DNA of 64,000 nucleotides, from the NCBI RefSeq assembly GCF_004309735.1, contig NZ_SIXC01000007.1, positions 39,226 to 103,225 on the forward strand. Reading direction: 5' to 3'. Positions 52,702-62,636 of the stretch are shown here, one piece after another. Numbering within the stretch: position 1 is the first letter of the stretch; every line of letters starts with the position of its first letter. The position numbers and the translations under genes were made by a program. A model generated the notes under the pieces. That model saw only the letters and a list, made by a program, of their open reading frames with translations. It was not told where the DNA came from and searched no databases. This stretch comes from Desulfovibrio legallii. GTDB taxonomy: Bacteria; Desulfobacterota; Desulfovibrionia; Desulfovibrionales; Desulfovibrionaceae.

Positions 52702-52922
52702 AAGATACGACCTCCTCGGGTTACTGTGCTATGGCGCGGGGTGCGGGCCACGCGGCTCCGGTCCCTGGGTTGCGCCTGCGGGTTGTCCCGCTCCGCCCCT
52801 GTACCGCGCGCTGCTGCCGTTGGGCGCGGTGGCGACGGGCCTGACGACGCCGCTTTGGTTGCCTTGCTATGCGGCTTGCCTTTGCGCTGTAAATCTTCTG
52901 CGCCGTGCGGCTGCTGCCCTGC

Positions 52923-53381
52923 CTAGTGCGGTTGTGCAGCGTCCACGCCGGAAAAGTGCAGACAACTCATGGCGCAGGTAGCCACACAGGCCGGTTCCAG
53001 GCCTTGGTCAATGCGGTCTTTGCACAGATCGCACTTTTCCACTTTGCCGGTCCGGGGGTTCCATACGGGGATGTGCCACGGGCAGGCCGCAATGCAGGCT
53101 TTGCAGCCGTCGCAGAGGTCGGCCTCCAGGTAGACAAGCCCATCGGCACGCGCACGCATGGCTCCTGTGGGGCAGGCGGGCACGCACTTGGGTTTTTTGC
53201 AGTGAAAACAGGCAAGATAAGTAAACTCCACGGCATGGGGCCGCTGCTTTTTGTGCAGCGCCTCCCGAATCTGACAAAAGGGGCTGACGATCTGATCTCC
53301 GTGAATGCTGCGGCACTGCACTTCACAGGCTTTGCAGCCTATACACTCCGCATGTATATGTGTGATGCCGACTTTATTCAT
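52923..53381 (-). CDS. Ferredoxin-type electron-transfer subunit, four 4Fe-4S clusters
   Basis: 152 residues from the ATG at 53381 (GGAGGA upstream). Sixteen Cys in four groups: CIGCKACEVQC, CFHCKKPKCVPACP, CDGCKACIAACPW and CDLCKDR...CVATCAMSC. This is the DmsB/PhsB/NrfC layout of molybdoenzyme electron-transfer subunits. It follows the catalytic subunit gene by 35 bp. No signal peptide, as the catalytic partner. Confidence 0.94.
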   Translation of the reverse strand: MNKVGITHIHAECIGCKACEVQCRSIHGDQIVSPFCQIREALHKKQRPHAVEFTYLACFHCKKPKCVPACPTGAMRARADGLVYLEADLCDGCKACIAACPWHIPVWNPRTGKVEKCDLCKDRIDQGLEPACVATCAMSCLHFSGVDAAQPH

Positions 53382-53416
53382 GCATCTCCTCCAGCTATGA
53401 AAAAAATCTGAAAAAT

Positions 53417-55513
53417 CTAAACCTTTTCCAGGGTGACAAAATGTTCTTGCAGGGAGAGCCCGCCACCGGCTTCGTCTTCCATGGCTAGTCCTCCGCGTAG
53501 ACAAATGCTGTCGGAAACGCCCTTGTGAAACGCCCGACTTTCACAAGGCAATTTATGGCCAAAGCCGTGCACCACAAACAGGGCCTCCGGATGGATGAGA
53601 TCCGTAATTTTAAGGCCCACCTCGCCCATGCTGACGCCCGTGGCGTCCAGAACGCGCACCCGGTCACCCGGCACAAGCCCGGCGGCCCTGGCCCTTTCCG
53701 TATGTATCCAGGCGGTATTTTCCGGCATCTGCTCCAGCAGCAGGGGGTTGTTGACGGTATGCCCCTGGGTGTGCACGGCGGCCCGGCCAAAGGTAATGCG
53801 AAAAGCGCCGGGCGGCGGCGGCGTGGGGGGCGTATAGGGCTGCAGCATGTTCAGGCCGGCCTTGGCCCCGTAGCCCGTGCTGGCCAGCTCAATCTTGCCG
53901 GATGCTGTGGGGAGCTTTAAGGTTTCAAGGTCGGCGTAAAGAGGTTCCTTGGTCAGGGAAACAAAGCCCTTGGCGTCAAAATCCGCGATTTTCAGCCCGG
54001 TGCCCCGCAGCTGGTAGCTCCAGACGTCTTCCACGCGGGCAAAATGCAGCGCGTCCAGCCCCAGCCTTTGGGCAAGCCCGCCGATAATCTGCCAGTCGGC
54101 CTTACTGTTGAACTTGGGGCGCACGGCCTGCCGCCGCACAAAAAACTGGGGTTTCAGGCCCTTTTTGCCCGCGATGATGCTGTCTCTGGCCAGATAGGTG
54201 GAAAGGGGCAGCACCACGTCGGCAAACCAGGCTGTGTCGGACCAGGAAAAGGTCACGCTGACCAGCAGGTCCAGACCAGAAAAGAGCTTGCGCATGGCGT
54301 CCGGGTCAGGGAAGCCCTGCAGGGGGTCGTGCCGCCAGGCAAAATAAATTTTGACGGGCGGGGTGCCTTCAGGATTGTTGATGGCCCGGAAGGCCCGGTG
54401 CAGCATGCCCTTGCCAGTGTCAAAGGCCTTGTTGTCCCGCCCCAGGCCATCGGCCCTGGGGCTCTGGGGGGCAGTGTACAGATCCGTAAATTTTTTGAGG
54501 TCCGGCTTGCCGCAGTCCTTGGGGGTACGGCCGGGCAGAATGCCGCCTGGCGTGGCAAAGCCGCCCAACAGGGCGGTAATCACCAGAGCGGTGCGGCTCA
54601 CCTGAAAAGAATCGCTGTAGCGCGAGGTCATCCAGCCGGGATGCCAGATAACGTGCGGGGCTGCTTCCGCCAGCATATGGGCCAGATTTTCGATGGCCTG
54701 GGCCTCCACGCCGCATTCATTGGCGGCCCAGGCGGCCGTGTAGGGGGCGACAAAGGCGCGCAACTCCTCAAAACCGGTAGTATGGGCGGCCACATAATTC
54801 TTATCATAGAGGCCCTGGGCAATGAGGGTGTTGATGATTGCCAGATTGAAGGCGTAGTCGCTGCCGGGCCGGATGACAAAGACGTTATCGGCCTTGGAGG
54901 CCGTGACAGTATGCCGGATATCTATGACGGAAAGTTTGCAGCCGCCGCGCAGGGCCCGCATCACGGTGCGCGCCTCGCCCACATTGAGAGCTTCAAAAAT
55001 GTTGCGGGTCTGCAGCACAATATGTTTGCAATTGGCGTAGTCGTAGACCATCATGCCCCGCCCGTAGCCAAACACGGCCTTGCAGGCGTGGTGCGTATTA
55101 AGGTCGCAGGAAGGGCTGTGCGTGCACACGTTGGGCGAACCCAGCCCGCGCATAAAGGCGCGGTACAGGTCGGTAAAGGGGCCTTCACGGTCTGACCAGA
55201 GGACAGTTTCTTTGCCGTACTTTTCCTGAGCTGCGGCCACCTTGCGGGCCACATAGTCAAAAGCCTCGTCCCAGGAGACCTCGCGCCACTTCCCCTCGCC
55301 GCGCTCCCCAGCGCGGATCAGCGGGCCGTGGGGCCGTTCTGCATCCTCTTCCAGGGCCTTGCCGGCAACGCCGCGCGCGCACAAGGCCCCTTTGAGGGGG
55401 CTTTGCTTGTTCCCATAGATCATGGCTATGGTATTGTTGCGTTCTTCCACAGTAATGGGACAGCGCACGCTGCACATGCCGCAGACACTGTGAATTTGAT
55501 GATTCACTTCCAT
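53417..55513 (-). CDS. Molybdopterin oxidoreductase catalytic subunit (DMSO reductase family, PhsA/PsrA-like)
   Basis: 698 residues from the ATG at 55513 (GAGAGG 5 bases upstream). The 4Fe-4S motif CGMCSVRCPI with GALCARG lies at the very N terminus, followed by bis-MGD-binding domains (SDREGPFTDLYRAFMRGLG, THSPSCDLNTHHACKAVFGYG, where SPSC probably supplies Mo-Cys, and MDSDR-type C-terminal parts NPLLLEQMPEN, GFGHKLP). There is no Tat signal, unlike periplasmic PhsA/PsrA. With only a ferredoxin subunit and no NrfD-type anchor gene, it is probably a cytoplasmic reductase of a sulfur compound; the substrate is open. Confidence 0.9.
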   Translation of the reverse strand: MEVNHQIHSVCGMCSVRCPITVEERNNTIAMIYGNKQSPLKGALCARGVAGKALEEDAERPHGPLIRAGERGEGKWREVSWDEAFDYVARKVAAAQEKYGKETVLWSDREGPFTDLYRAFMRGLGSPNVCTHSPSCDLNTHHACKAVFGYGRGMMVYDYANCKHIVLQTRNIFEALNVGEARTVMRALRGGCKLSVIDIRHTVTASKADNVFVIRPGSDYAFNLAIINTLIAQGLYDKNYVAAHTTGFEELRAFVAPYTAAWAANECGVEAQAIENLAHMLAEAAPHVIWHPGWMTSRYSDSFQVSRTALVITALLGGFATPGGILPGRTPKDCGKPDLKKFTDLYTAPQSPRADGLGRDNKAFDTGKGMLHRAFRAINNPEGTPPVKIYFAWRHDPLQGFPDPDAMRKLFSGLDLLVSVTFSWSDTAWFADVVLPLSTYLARDSIIAGKKGLKPQFFVRRQAVRPKFNSKADWQIIGGLAQRLGLDALHFARVEDVWSYQLRGTGLKIADFDAKGFVSLTKEPLYADLETLKLPTASGKIELASTGYGAKAGLNMLQPYTPPTPPPPGAFRITFGRAAVHTQGHTVNNPLLLEQMPENTAWIHTERARAAGLVPGDRVRVLDATGVSMGEVGLKITDLIHPEALFVVHGFGHKLPCESRAFHKGVSDSICLRGGLAMEDEAGGGLSLQEHFVTLEKV

Positions 55514-56002
55514 GCCGACCTCTCGCAATGCTTGCTCCAGACCATCTCAAGGCCGCTCCCCTGCCCGGCACTCCCCCAGCGCCGCATGGTCTGAAATTTT
55601 TCACAAGATAGAGCGTCGTTATATGCCGACGTACAAAGGACAATGAAAGCCCCCCAAAGTCGGCAACATTGCTAAGGCATTAATAGTATCAATTTTTTCT
55701 AACAAAAACCAGCCCCCTGCCGGACTTTTCTTTACTTTTTTTACTTTATCGATGTCGTATATTTTACATAACAAATTGTTATTAAACATTTTATATTTTT
55801 TTTACTCCAAAAAGCACCCGCAGGGAGAACCACGCCCCTGCGCGGCATTGTCCGCCCTCTTGTCATAGGTATTGAAAAAGTCTAGATTATGGCCTCCGGC
55901 ATACCCATACGGCTTTGCCGCAGGCCCGGCACATGCGGCCCGACAGAATCACCGCGCCCCGCGCCGCGGCAACCGCCTATCCGGCACAACCCGAGGCTTG
56001 CC
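55514..56002. other. AT-rich divergent region
   Basis: 489 bp between the molybdoenzyme (minus) and the YhaO-like gene (plus). AT-rich at 55675-55815. It contains a 15-bp palindrome (55768-55782, listed separately) and a small hairpin CGCAGGG/CCCTGCG (55819-55842). No gene is evident; an upstream in-frame ATG at 55889 for the plus gene lacks a ribosome site. Confidence 0.6.
55768..55782. promoter_or_regulatory. 15-bp palindromic candidate operator
   Basis: ATAACAAATTGTTAT: 7-bp arms that are exact complements around one base. It sits in the AT-rich control region of a redox operon. It is not a match to FNR, Rex or HcpR consensus as I know them, so the regulator is unassigned. Confidence 0.45.
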
Positions 56003-57286
56003 ATGGACGTTGTACGTTATATCCACGCGGCGGACCTGCATCTGGACACGCCCTTTCTCGGCCTTGCCCGCGAAACGGCCCAGGGCGAACATCTGGCCCG
56101 CCTTCTGCGCGAGGCCACCTTCACCGCCCTGGAGCGGCTGTTTCGCCTCTGTGAAACGGAAAAACCCCACTTCCTCGTCCTGGCCGGCGACATCTATAAT
56201 GAAGAGAACCACAGCGTCAAAGCCCAACTGGCCCTGCGCGACGGCTGCCGCCGTCTGGAAGCCGTGGGCGTGCGCGTGTTTCTGGCGCACGGCAACCATG
56301 ACCCCCTCAACTCGCAGCTCACAACGCTTACCTGGCCGGACAACGTCACCGTGTTCGGGCCGGAGGTGGAAAGCCGCACGGTGGGACAGGACGGCCGCCC
56401 ACTGGCGGTGGTCCACGGCATAAGCCACGCCCGTCTGCGCGAAAACCGCAATCTGGCCCGTCTCTTCCGCCGGGATGCAGAAAAGGACTGCTTTCAGCTG
56501 GGGGTACTCCACTGCACACTCGAAGGACAGGCCAAGGCGGACCGCTACGCGCCCTGCTCCCTGGAAGACCTCAAGGCCGCCGGGCTGGACGCCTGGGCCC
56601 TCGGCCATGTGCACGAAGGTCAGATCCTGTCCCAGACTCCCTTTGTAGCTTACAGCGGCAGTGCCCAGGGTCTGCACATCAACGAACCCGGCCCGCGCGG
56701 CTGCCTGCGGGTAAGCGCCCGCCCCACGCCGGAGGGCGGATACGTTTGCCAGGCCGAACCGGTACGCCTAGGGCCCGTGCAGTGGGCCCTTGTAGAGGCT
56801 GACCTGGACGGCGTAGAGCAGCTGGATGTGGTCGAAACGCGCCTTGCCGCCGCCCTGGAAGCGGCGGCCGAAGCCACGCCCCCCGGTTGCGAAGCCCTTA
56901 TTGCCCGGCTGCGGCTGTGCGGCCGCACAGGGTTGGATACGCTGTTGCGCGACCCAACCCATCAGACCGACCTCATTGAACGCCTGGAAGCCCTGCAAAC
57001 AGCCACCCCCGGCGTCTGGATCAAGGATATGCAGGCGTCCACCAGCCCGCTGCTGGATATGGAAGCCGCTCTGGCCCGCGAAGATCTGCTGGGAGAGGTG
57101 CTGCGGCTGGCCCAGAATCTGGAGGACCAACCGGAAGCTCTCGCCGCCCTGGCGGATACGGCCCTGGCCCCCCTGTACGGGCATGGCCAACTGCGCAAAC
57201 TGCTCTCCCCGGTGGATGCCGCCAACCGGCGCGCCCTGCTGGAAGAAGCCCGACGCCTGTGCACCGACCTGCTGGAGGCGCGCTGA
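56003..57286 (+). CDS. YhaO/SbcD-like DNA exonuclease subunit
   Basis: 427 residues from the ATG at 56003. Calcineurin-type metallophosphoesterase motifs: HAADLHLDTPF, LVLAGDIYNEEN, FLAHGNHDPL, VLHCTL and ALGHVHEGQ. The C-terminal ~190 residues are helical, as in the YhaO branch of SbcD/Mre11 relatives. It would act with the following ATPase in DNA-end or structure processing. The stop overlaps the next ATG (TGATG). Confidence 0.9.
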   Translation: MDVVRYIHAADLHLDTPFLGLARETAQGEHLARLLREATFTALERLFRLCETEKPHFLVLAGDIYNEENHSVKAQLALRDGCRRLEAVGVRVFLAHGNHDPLNSQLTTLTWPDNVTVFGPEVESRTVGQDGRPLAVVHGISHARLRENRNLARLFRRDAEKDCFQLGVLHCTLEGQAKADRYAPCSLEDLKAAGLDAWALGHVHEGQILSQTPFVAYSGSAQGLHINEPGPRGCLRVSARPTPEGGYVCQAEPVRLGPVQWALVEADLDGVEQLDVVETRLAAALEAAAEATPPGCEALIARLRLCGRTGLDTLLRDPTHQTDLIERLEALQTATPGVWIKDMQASTSPLLDMEAALAREDLLGEVLRLAQNLEDQPEALAALADTALAPLYGHGQLRKLLSPVDAANRRALLEEARRLCTDLLEAR

Positions 57287-60200
57287 TGTATATACAGTCC
57301 TTTCACATAGATGGATTCGGCATTTTTGCCGACATCGGCGTGGAAAAACTCTCTCCCGGCCTGAATATCTTTCTGGGCGAGAACGAGGCCGGCAAATCCA
57401 CCTGCCTGGAATTCCTACGCACAACCCTCACGGGCTACCCCTCACCCCACAGCAATGAAGGCAAGGCCCTGCCCGGCCCTCTGCGGGGCGGCAGGGCCGG
57501 CGGCAGCCTTACTCTCAATGCCCGGGGAACCGGCCTGCTGCGTCTCACAAGGCGCCCCGGCGCGGGCGGCCTGACCCTGCTGGACAACGCGGGCCATCCG
57601 CTGGAGGCCGATGTTCTGCAGCGCCTGCTGGCCGGCGTGGATCGGGAGGTCTACCGCAAGGTCTTCGGCTTCAGCCTTACGGAACTGGAAGATCTCAAAA
57701 GCCTCACGGGCGAAGGCGTGCGCAACGCCCTCTACGGCGCCAGCTTTGGCCCCGGCCTGCGCTCGCCGGCCGAGGCGCTGAAAGCTCTTGAAACCCGGCA
57801 AGCAGCCCTGTTCAAACCCGGCGGCAGCGTGCCACAGCTCAACAAAGCCCTGCGCCAGCTCACAGACCTGCGCAAAAAAATGGCTGAACTGGAGCAAGAA
57901 AGTGCGGGCTACGACGCCCTGGCCGCAGAACTGGCCGCCAGCCGGGAACATCTGCGCCAGACCCGCCACCGCCGCACGGCTCTGGAAGCGGAACGCCGCC
58001 AGCTGGAGCGTCGCCGCAACGTCTGGCTGCAGTGGAACGAATGGCGCATGGCCGGCACGCAGCTGGAGCGCCTGGAGCCGGAAGGCGCGGCCTTTCCCGA
58101 AGACGGCCGGGCCCGACTGGCCCGCGCCCAGGAGGCAGGGGAAAGCTGCCGCCGCCAACTAGCTGCGGAAGAAGAAAAATTGCGTCTGCTGCGAGAACGG
58201 CGGGACGCCGTGACGCTGGACCCGCCCCTGCTGGCCGCCCTGCCCGCCCTACGCCGCCTGACGGAGCGCAAAAGCGGCTTCCGCCAGGCCGAAGGCGCGC
58301 TGGCCGCCCAGGAAACCGCCTGCCGACGGGCGGAAGAAAATCTTCAACGCGAGCTCGCCCGGCTGGGCCCGGACTGGACCTGCGAACGTATCCGCGCCAC
58401 GGACCGCTCCCTGTTCGCCCGTGAAGATCTGGAAAAACAGGCCAGGGAAATGGACGCCGCCATGTCCGCCCACCAGGCCGCCGTAGGCACCCTGCACCAG
58501 TGCAATCAGGAAACGGCCGCAGCGAAACGCGAGGCCGCCACGGCAGCGCAGGCGCTGGAATTGCTGCCCACCCCGACGGCGGTCGTGGACGACCAGACCC
58601 GCGACGATCTGCGCCAGGCGCTTGCCCGCCATGAAGAGGCCTCCCGCCAGCGCCCGGGGCGTCTGGCTGCGGTACAGGAAGCCCGCACAACCTTTGCCCG
58701 CGCCTATGCCCCGTTGCGGCTTAGCGGCGCGACTGCGGATGAAAAGGACGAGCAGGAAGCCGGGCGCATTCTGGACAACCTGCTGGCCCGTCAGGACGAG
58801 GCTCTGCAACTGGCCGCGGCAGTCCAGACGCAGCTGGCCCAGGCCGAAACCGCCGCCCAGGACGTGCGCCGGAGCGAAGACGATGTTGCGGACGTCAGAA
58901 ACCGCATGGAGCGGCTGCGTGAAGAACAACGCGCCCTCAACGGTCCGGCCCGCGAGGTGCTGGAGAGCCAGACCACAGCCCTGCGCCAGTTGCGCGCTCT
59001 TTCCTCCACGCTCGCCACAGAGCAGGAACGCCTGGCCGAGCTGGAAGGTCGCCTTATCAGCGAAACGCCCGCCCGCAGCATCAAAAACCTGCCCCTGCTG
59101 CTTCTGGGCGCCGCGTTGTTCCTGGCTGGAGCCGGCACGCTCCTGGCCGCCTGGCGGCTGGGCGTCACCAGCCTGCCTCTGACCCAAGGGCTTGAGATGC
59201 CGGTCAATCTCTGGTCAGGGTATCTGATCCTGTTCTGCGGCGTGGGCTTTCTGGCTGCGGGCCTGCCCCACGATGGGCCGGAACGCCGCCGCCGCAAGAA
59301 CGAATTCGCCCACCTGCAGAGCCGCCGCGACGCCTGCGCCGCCCATGTGGCCGAGCTGAAGGAACAGGCCCGGCAACTCTGCGCCACGGCGGACGTGCCC
59401 GACCTGGATATGGTCACCCTGGAAGCCACGGAAGTGCGGCTGGAGCGGGAAAGGGAACTCTGCTTCCGAGAAGAGCGCGCCCGCAAGGATATGGAAACGC
59501 TCCGGCAGGCCCTGGACCAGGCCCGCGCGGAACTGGCCCACCTGCAGACCGTCCATGCGGCGGCCGAGGCGCAGGTGCAGCAGGTGCGCCGCCGCTGGCA
59601 CGAGTTTTTACTGGCCCTGCATGTGGGCGCCGTGCCCGCCCCTGAAGGCGCAGCCGCCTTTTTCGCCAAGGTGGAGGCGGCCCGTCTGGCTCTTGGCGGG
59701 GTGGCCGCCGCCCGAACAGAACTGGAAGCGCTGGAAGCGGATATGTGCGCACAGGAAACACGCCTGCGCACCGTGCCCGCCGTGGCGGATCTTTTGCCGG
59801 AGCCGGCGGACGCGGCAGCCCTGACCCGCGCCGTGCGCCAGGTGCTGGACGCCTGCCGCGATGCTGAAGCCGCGCGGGAGCAGCGCATCAAGGCCGAAGC
59901 CGTCTTGCACAATGCCCAGAGCGAATGTCGGCGCGCCACAGACCGCCAAAACCGGGCCGCCGCCGCGCAGCAGCAGGCTGAAGAACGCCTGGCCGCCGCC
60001 CGGCAAACCTGGACCGCCAGCCTGGAGGGACTAGGGCTGGGCGCGGACCTCAATCCGGAAACCGTGCGCCAGGCTTTTGCCTCCATGGACACCTGCCTGG
60101 CCGCCGCTGCCGAACTGGAGCGCGCCCAAACGGTCCTGGCCCAGAGCCGGGCAGAACTGTCCGCTCTGCGCGAACCGCTGGAAAGTCTGCTTCATGAACT

Positions 60201-61263
60201 GCAGCGCCAACCGGAACGCGACGCCGACGGCACGCCCCGTTGGCTGGAAAGTCTGGACGCCGCCCTGACCGCAGCGGAAAACGCCGCCGCAGCGCAGGCC
60301 CAGCACGACGTTCTGGAACGCCGCGCCGTGGAGCAGGCGGATAGCGTAGCTGCGGCCACAGCCGCCCTGGAAGCCGCCGACCTGGCCCGGCAGAGCCTGC
60401 TGGCCCTGGCAGGCGCACAGGATGCGGAACACTTTTTGCGCCTGGCGGCCCTGCATGAAGAACGCACGGCCCTGCGCCAGCGTCGGCAATACCTGGAAGA
60501 CGCCCTGAGCCAGGCTGCCGACGGCGCGCCGCTGGAAGATTTTCTGGCCGGCTTCGAGGCTGCAGATCAGGAGAGTCAGGAACGGCGCTGCGCCGCCATT
60601 GACGAAGAACTGCCCGCGCTGGTGGAGCGGGAGGATGCTTTGGTCAAAAAGACAGGGGAACTGGCGAACCGCGTGGAAGCTCTCTCCCGTGCGGACGCGC
60701 TCTCCCGCTTGCGGCAGCAGGAGGCCTCTCTGCTGGAAAGCATGGAGCGCCTGGCCGCAGGTTGGAGTCGCGCCGCCCTGGCCCGAGCCTTGCTGGAATC
60801 GGCCAAACGCGCCTTTGAACAGGAGCGCCAGCCCGAAGTCATCCGCCTGGCCTCCCAGATCTTCTGCCGTATCACGGGCCGCCGCTGGCGGGGCATCAGC
60901 GCATCACTGGAGGACGCCAGCCTGCGCATCCTGCCTGCCGAAGGAGAAGCCGCCGGGCCGGAAACCCTCAGTCGCGGCGCACGGGAGCAGGCCTACCTGG
61001 CCTTGCGCCTGGCCTACATTAAAAACCATGCGGTCCATGCCACGCCCCTGCCTGTGATCATGGACGAAGTGCTGGTCAACTTCGACCCCCAGCGCGCCGA
61101 ACGCACAGCCAGAGCCTTTGTAGACCTCACGGGCGGCGACCCCGAAGCGGCCCACCAACTGCTCTACTTCACCTGCCAGCCGCACACCGTGGACCTGCTG
61201 CGCAAGGCCGACCCCGGCGCGGCGCTCTTGCTGGTGGAAGACGGCCGCATCCGCCCGGCCTGA
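57286..61263 (+). CDS. YhaN/SbcC-like AAA ATPase with central transmembrane helices
   Basis: 1325 residues from the ATG at 57286 (GGAGG 8 bases upstream). N-terminal Walker A GENEAGKST (about 31-39), long coiled coils on both sides of the centre, two transmembrane helices near 602-622 and 643-661 (LLLLGAALFLAGAGTLLAAW, YLILFCGVGFLAAGLP), and C-terminal LSRGAREQAYLALRLA signature and Walker B LPVIMDEVLVNFDP. SMC/Rad50-like architecture with membrane insertion at the hinge, as in YhaN. Partner of the nuclease encoded just before. Confidence 0.9.
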   Translation: MYIQSFHIDGFGIFADIGVEKLSPGLNIFLGENEAGKSTCLEFLRTTLTGYPSPHSNEGKALPGPLRGGRAGGSLTLNARGTGLLRLTRRPGAGGLTLLDNAGHPLEADVLQRLLAGVDREVYRKVFGFSLTELEDLKSLTGEGVRNALYGASFGPGLRSPAEALKALETRQAALFKPGGSVPQLNKALRQLTDLRKKMAELEQESAGYDALAAELAASREHLRQTRHRRTALEAERRQLERRRNVWLQWNEWRMAGTQLERLEPEGAAFPEDGRARLARAQEAGESCRRQLAAEEEKLRLLRERRDAVTLDPPLLAALPALRRLTERKSGFRQAEGALAAQETACRRAEENLQRELARLGPDWTCERIRATDRSLFAREDLEKQAREMDAAMSAHQAAVGTLHQCNQETAAAKREAATAAQALELLPTPTAVVDDQTRDDLRQALARHEEASRQRPGRLAAVQEARTTFARAYAPLRLSGATADEKDEQEAGRILDNLLARQDEALQLAAAVQTQLAQAETAAQDVRRSEDDVADVRNRMERLREEQRALNGPAREVLESQTTALRQLRALSSTLATEQERLAELEGRLISETPARSIKNLPLLLLGAALFLAGAGTLLAAWRLGVTSLPLTQGLEMPVNLWSGYLILFCGVGFLAAGLPHDGPERRRRKNEFAHLQSRRDACAAHVAELKEQARQLCATADVPDLDMVTLEATEVRLERERELCFREERARKDMETLRQALDQARAELAHLQTVHAAAEAQVQQVRRRWHEFLLALHVGAVPAPEGAAAFFAKVEAARLALGGVAAARTELEALEADMCAQETRLRTVPAVADLLPEPADAAALTRAVRQVLDACRDAEAAREQRIKAEAVLHNAQSECRRATDRQNRAAAAQQQAEERLAAARQTWTASLEGLGLGADLNPETVRQAFASMDTCLAAAAELERAQTVLAQSRAELSALREPLESLLHELQRQPERDADGTPRWLESLDAALTAAENAAAAQAQHDVLERRAVEQADSVAAATAALEAADLARQSLLALAGAQDAEHFLRLAALHEERTALRQRRQYLEDALSQAADGAPLEDFLAGFEAADQESQERRCAAIDEELPALVEREDALVKKTGELANRVEALSRADALSRLRQQEASLLESMERLAAGWSRAALARALLESAKRAFEQERQPEVIRLASQIFCRITGRRWRGISASLEDASLRILPAEGEAAGPETLSRGAREQAYLALRLAYIKNHAVHATPLPVIMDEVLVNFDPQRAERTARAFVDLTGGDPEAAHQLLYFTCQPHTVDLLRKADPGAALLLVEDGRIRPA

Positions 61264-61287
61264 TCTGTCCGCAGACTCTTCGGCGTC

Positions 61288-61343
61288 CGCAGGCGTAAAA
61301 AAACGTTGCCCCCACGCGGTTGCAACGTTTTTTTACGCCTGCG
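61288..61343. terminator. Bidirectional terminator, long hairpin
   Basis: 61288-61309 and 61322-61343 form a 22-bp perfect stem containing AAAAAAA on one arm and TTTTTTT on the other, with a 12-base loop. It lies between convergent genes (YhaN-like plus, dehydrogenase minus). Confidence 0.92.
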
Positions 61344-61414
61344 ACGCGGTTGACGCGCGCCTTCCGACCCTACTCCGCCATGTACAAGACAAAGGCGCAC
61401 GGCAGGGCATCGCA

Positions 61415-62413
61415 TTACTCCAGACCGCACAACTGCGCGTAAAGCTCGTCGGGCAGGGTAATGCCGCCGGCGGCCAAGGCGGCCTCCCGCCGTTGGATAC
61501 GCCTGTCGCCAGGCAGGCGCGCGCCAGGCTGCTCAGTAATGGCCCGCAGCAAGCTCTCCAGCCGGTCCGCAAAATCCGCACCCGCCAGGCTGCCGGGGTC
61601 TATGGCTATAAAGCTCTGGCCCAGACGCGGCGCGGGCCCTTCGGGCGTAAACAGGGAAGAAGCCTCCATGGCCAGGGCTGCACCGGGCAACAGCCCGGCC
61701 AGAATTTCCACCATCAGGGCCAGGGCGTAGCCCTTGGGCCCGCCGAAGGGCAGCAAAGCACCGGCAAAGGCTTTAGCTGCGTCCCGCGTGGGTTTTCCTT
61801 CAGCGTCCACTGCCGCGCCTTCAGGGATGAGCTCACCTTTTTTGGCGGCCTGCAAGACCTTGCCCCTGGCCAGCAACCCCATGGAAAGATCAATGACCAG
61901 CGGCCGCGCGGCCTTGCGCGGGCAGGCCAGGGCCAGAGGGTTGGTGCCGAAAACTCCTTTGCAGCCGCCGTAGGGCGCCAGAGAGGCCGGGCTGTTGGCG
62001 AAACCAAGGGCCAGCAGCCCTTGGGCCGCCAGGTCGGCCACGGGAAAGCCCAGCACACCGGCGTGGTGCGAATTGCATACCCCCATCAGGGCTATGCCCT
62101 GTTCGCGCGCAGCGGCGGCAAGCTCCGGCAGGCCCTCGGCAAAAGCTCTGAAGGCGAAGCCGCAACGGGCGTCCACCCGCACCACGCCGGGCTTGGGACG
62201 GGTTACGGCGGGCTCGGCATGGCCGTCCACCTTGCCCGTATCTGTCTGGCCCACGTAATAGGGAATACGTGAAAAACCGTGAGAGGGAATGCCCTCCATT
62301 TCTGCCCGCAGCAGGGATTCTACCGTGGGAGCGGCATTTTTTTCACTGACCTTGTGCCGGGTAAGAAGGCGTACGCCCAGTCGGCGGGCGTCGCCCAAAG
62401 AGATGTCTGGCAT
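61415..62413 (-). CDS. Malate/L-lactate dehydrogenase family (Ldh_2) oxidoreductase
   Basis: 332 residues. Family motifs: [15 protein letters not shown] (catalytic His in SHG), [48 protein letters not shown] and [19 protein letters not shown]. The fold is that of AllD/ComC/YlbC NAD(P)-dependent 2-oxoacid/2-hydroxyacid dehydrogenases; substrates include malate, lactate, ureidoglycolate and sulfolactate. In this kind of organism sulfolactate or malate are likely. It is divergent from a PrpR-type activator. Confidence 0.92.
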   Translation of the reverse strand: MPDISLGDARRLGVRLLTRHKVSEKNAAPTVESLLRAEMEGIPSHGFSRIPYYVGQTDTGKVDGHAEPAVTRPKPGVVRVDARCGFAFRAFAEGLPELAAAAREQGIALMGVCNSHHAGVLGFPVADLAAQGLLALGFANSPASLAPYGGCKGVFGTNPLALACPRKAARPLVIDLSMGLLARGKVLQAAKKGELIPEGAAVDAEGKPTRDAAKAFAGALLPFGGPKGYALALMVEILAGLLPGAALAMEASSLFTPEGPAPRLGQSFIAIDPGSLAGADFADRLESLLRAITEQPGARLPGDRRIQRREAALAAGGITLPDELYAQLCGLE

Positions 62414-62547
62414 GGCTGCGTTCCGTTGGTTGCTGTTCGTATGCTTTTATCAAAGGCCCCGCGGAGCGGCGTGCGCCCCGACCTGTAACAGCGCAAATAC
62501 CTTGCGCTTACGCCTTCGTACCCCTTCAGATTGGCAAATCCACGCCT

Positions 62548-62576
62548 GGAGGTCGAGTAAAAAATCACCGACCTCC
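62548..62576. promoter_or_regulatory. Inverted repeat upstream of the PrpR-type regulator
   Basis: GGAGGTCG (62548-62555) and CGACCTCC (62569-62576) around an AT-rich 13-base centre, in the 223-bp divergent region. It could be the regulator's binding site or part of a leader hairpin; no test by sequence alone. Confidence 0.4.
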
Positions 62577-62636
62577 GCCGTCTTGCGCATTTGCCCGCCG
62601 CCACCTATAGTTTTCATAGCACCAGACGAGGAAACC

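Noticed and set aside
55675-55720. FNR-type site (TTGAT near AATTGATACTATTAA on the minus strand)
   Set aside because: Only one half-site matches; the other arm is not ATCAA.
62531-62546. Sigma-54 -24/-12 site near TTGGCAAATCCACGCC
   Set aside because: GG-to-GC spacing is 9, not 10, and the -12 part does not match.
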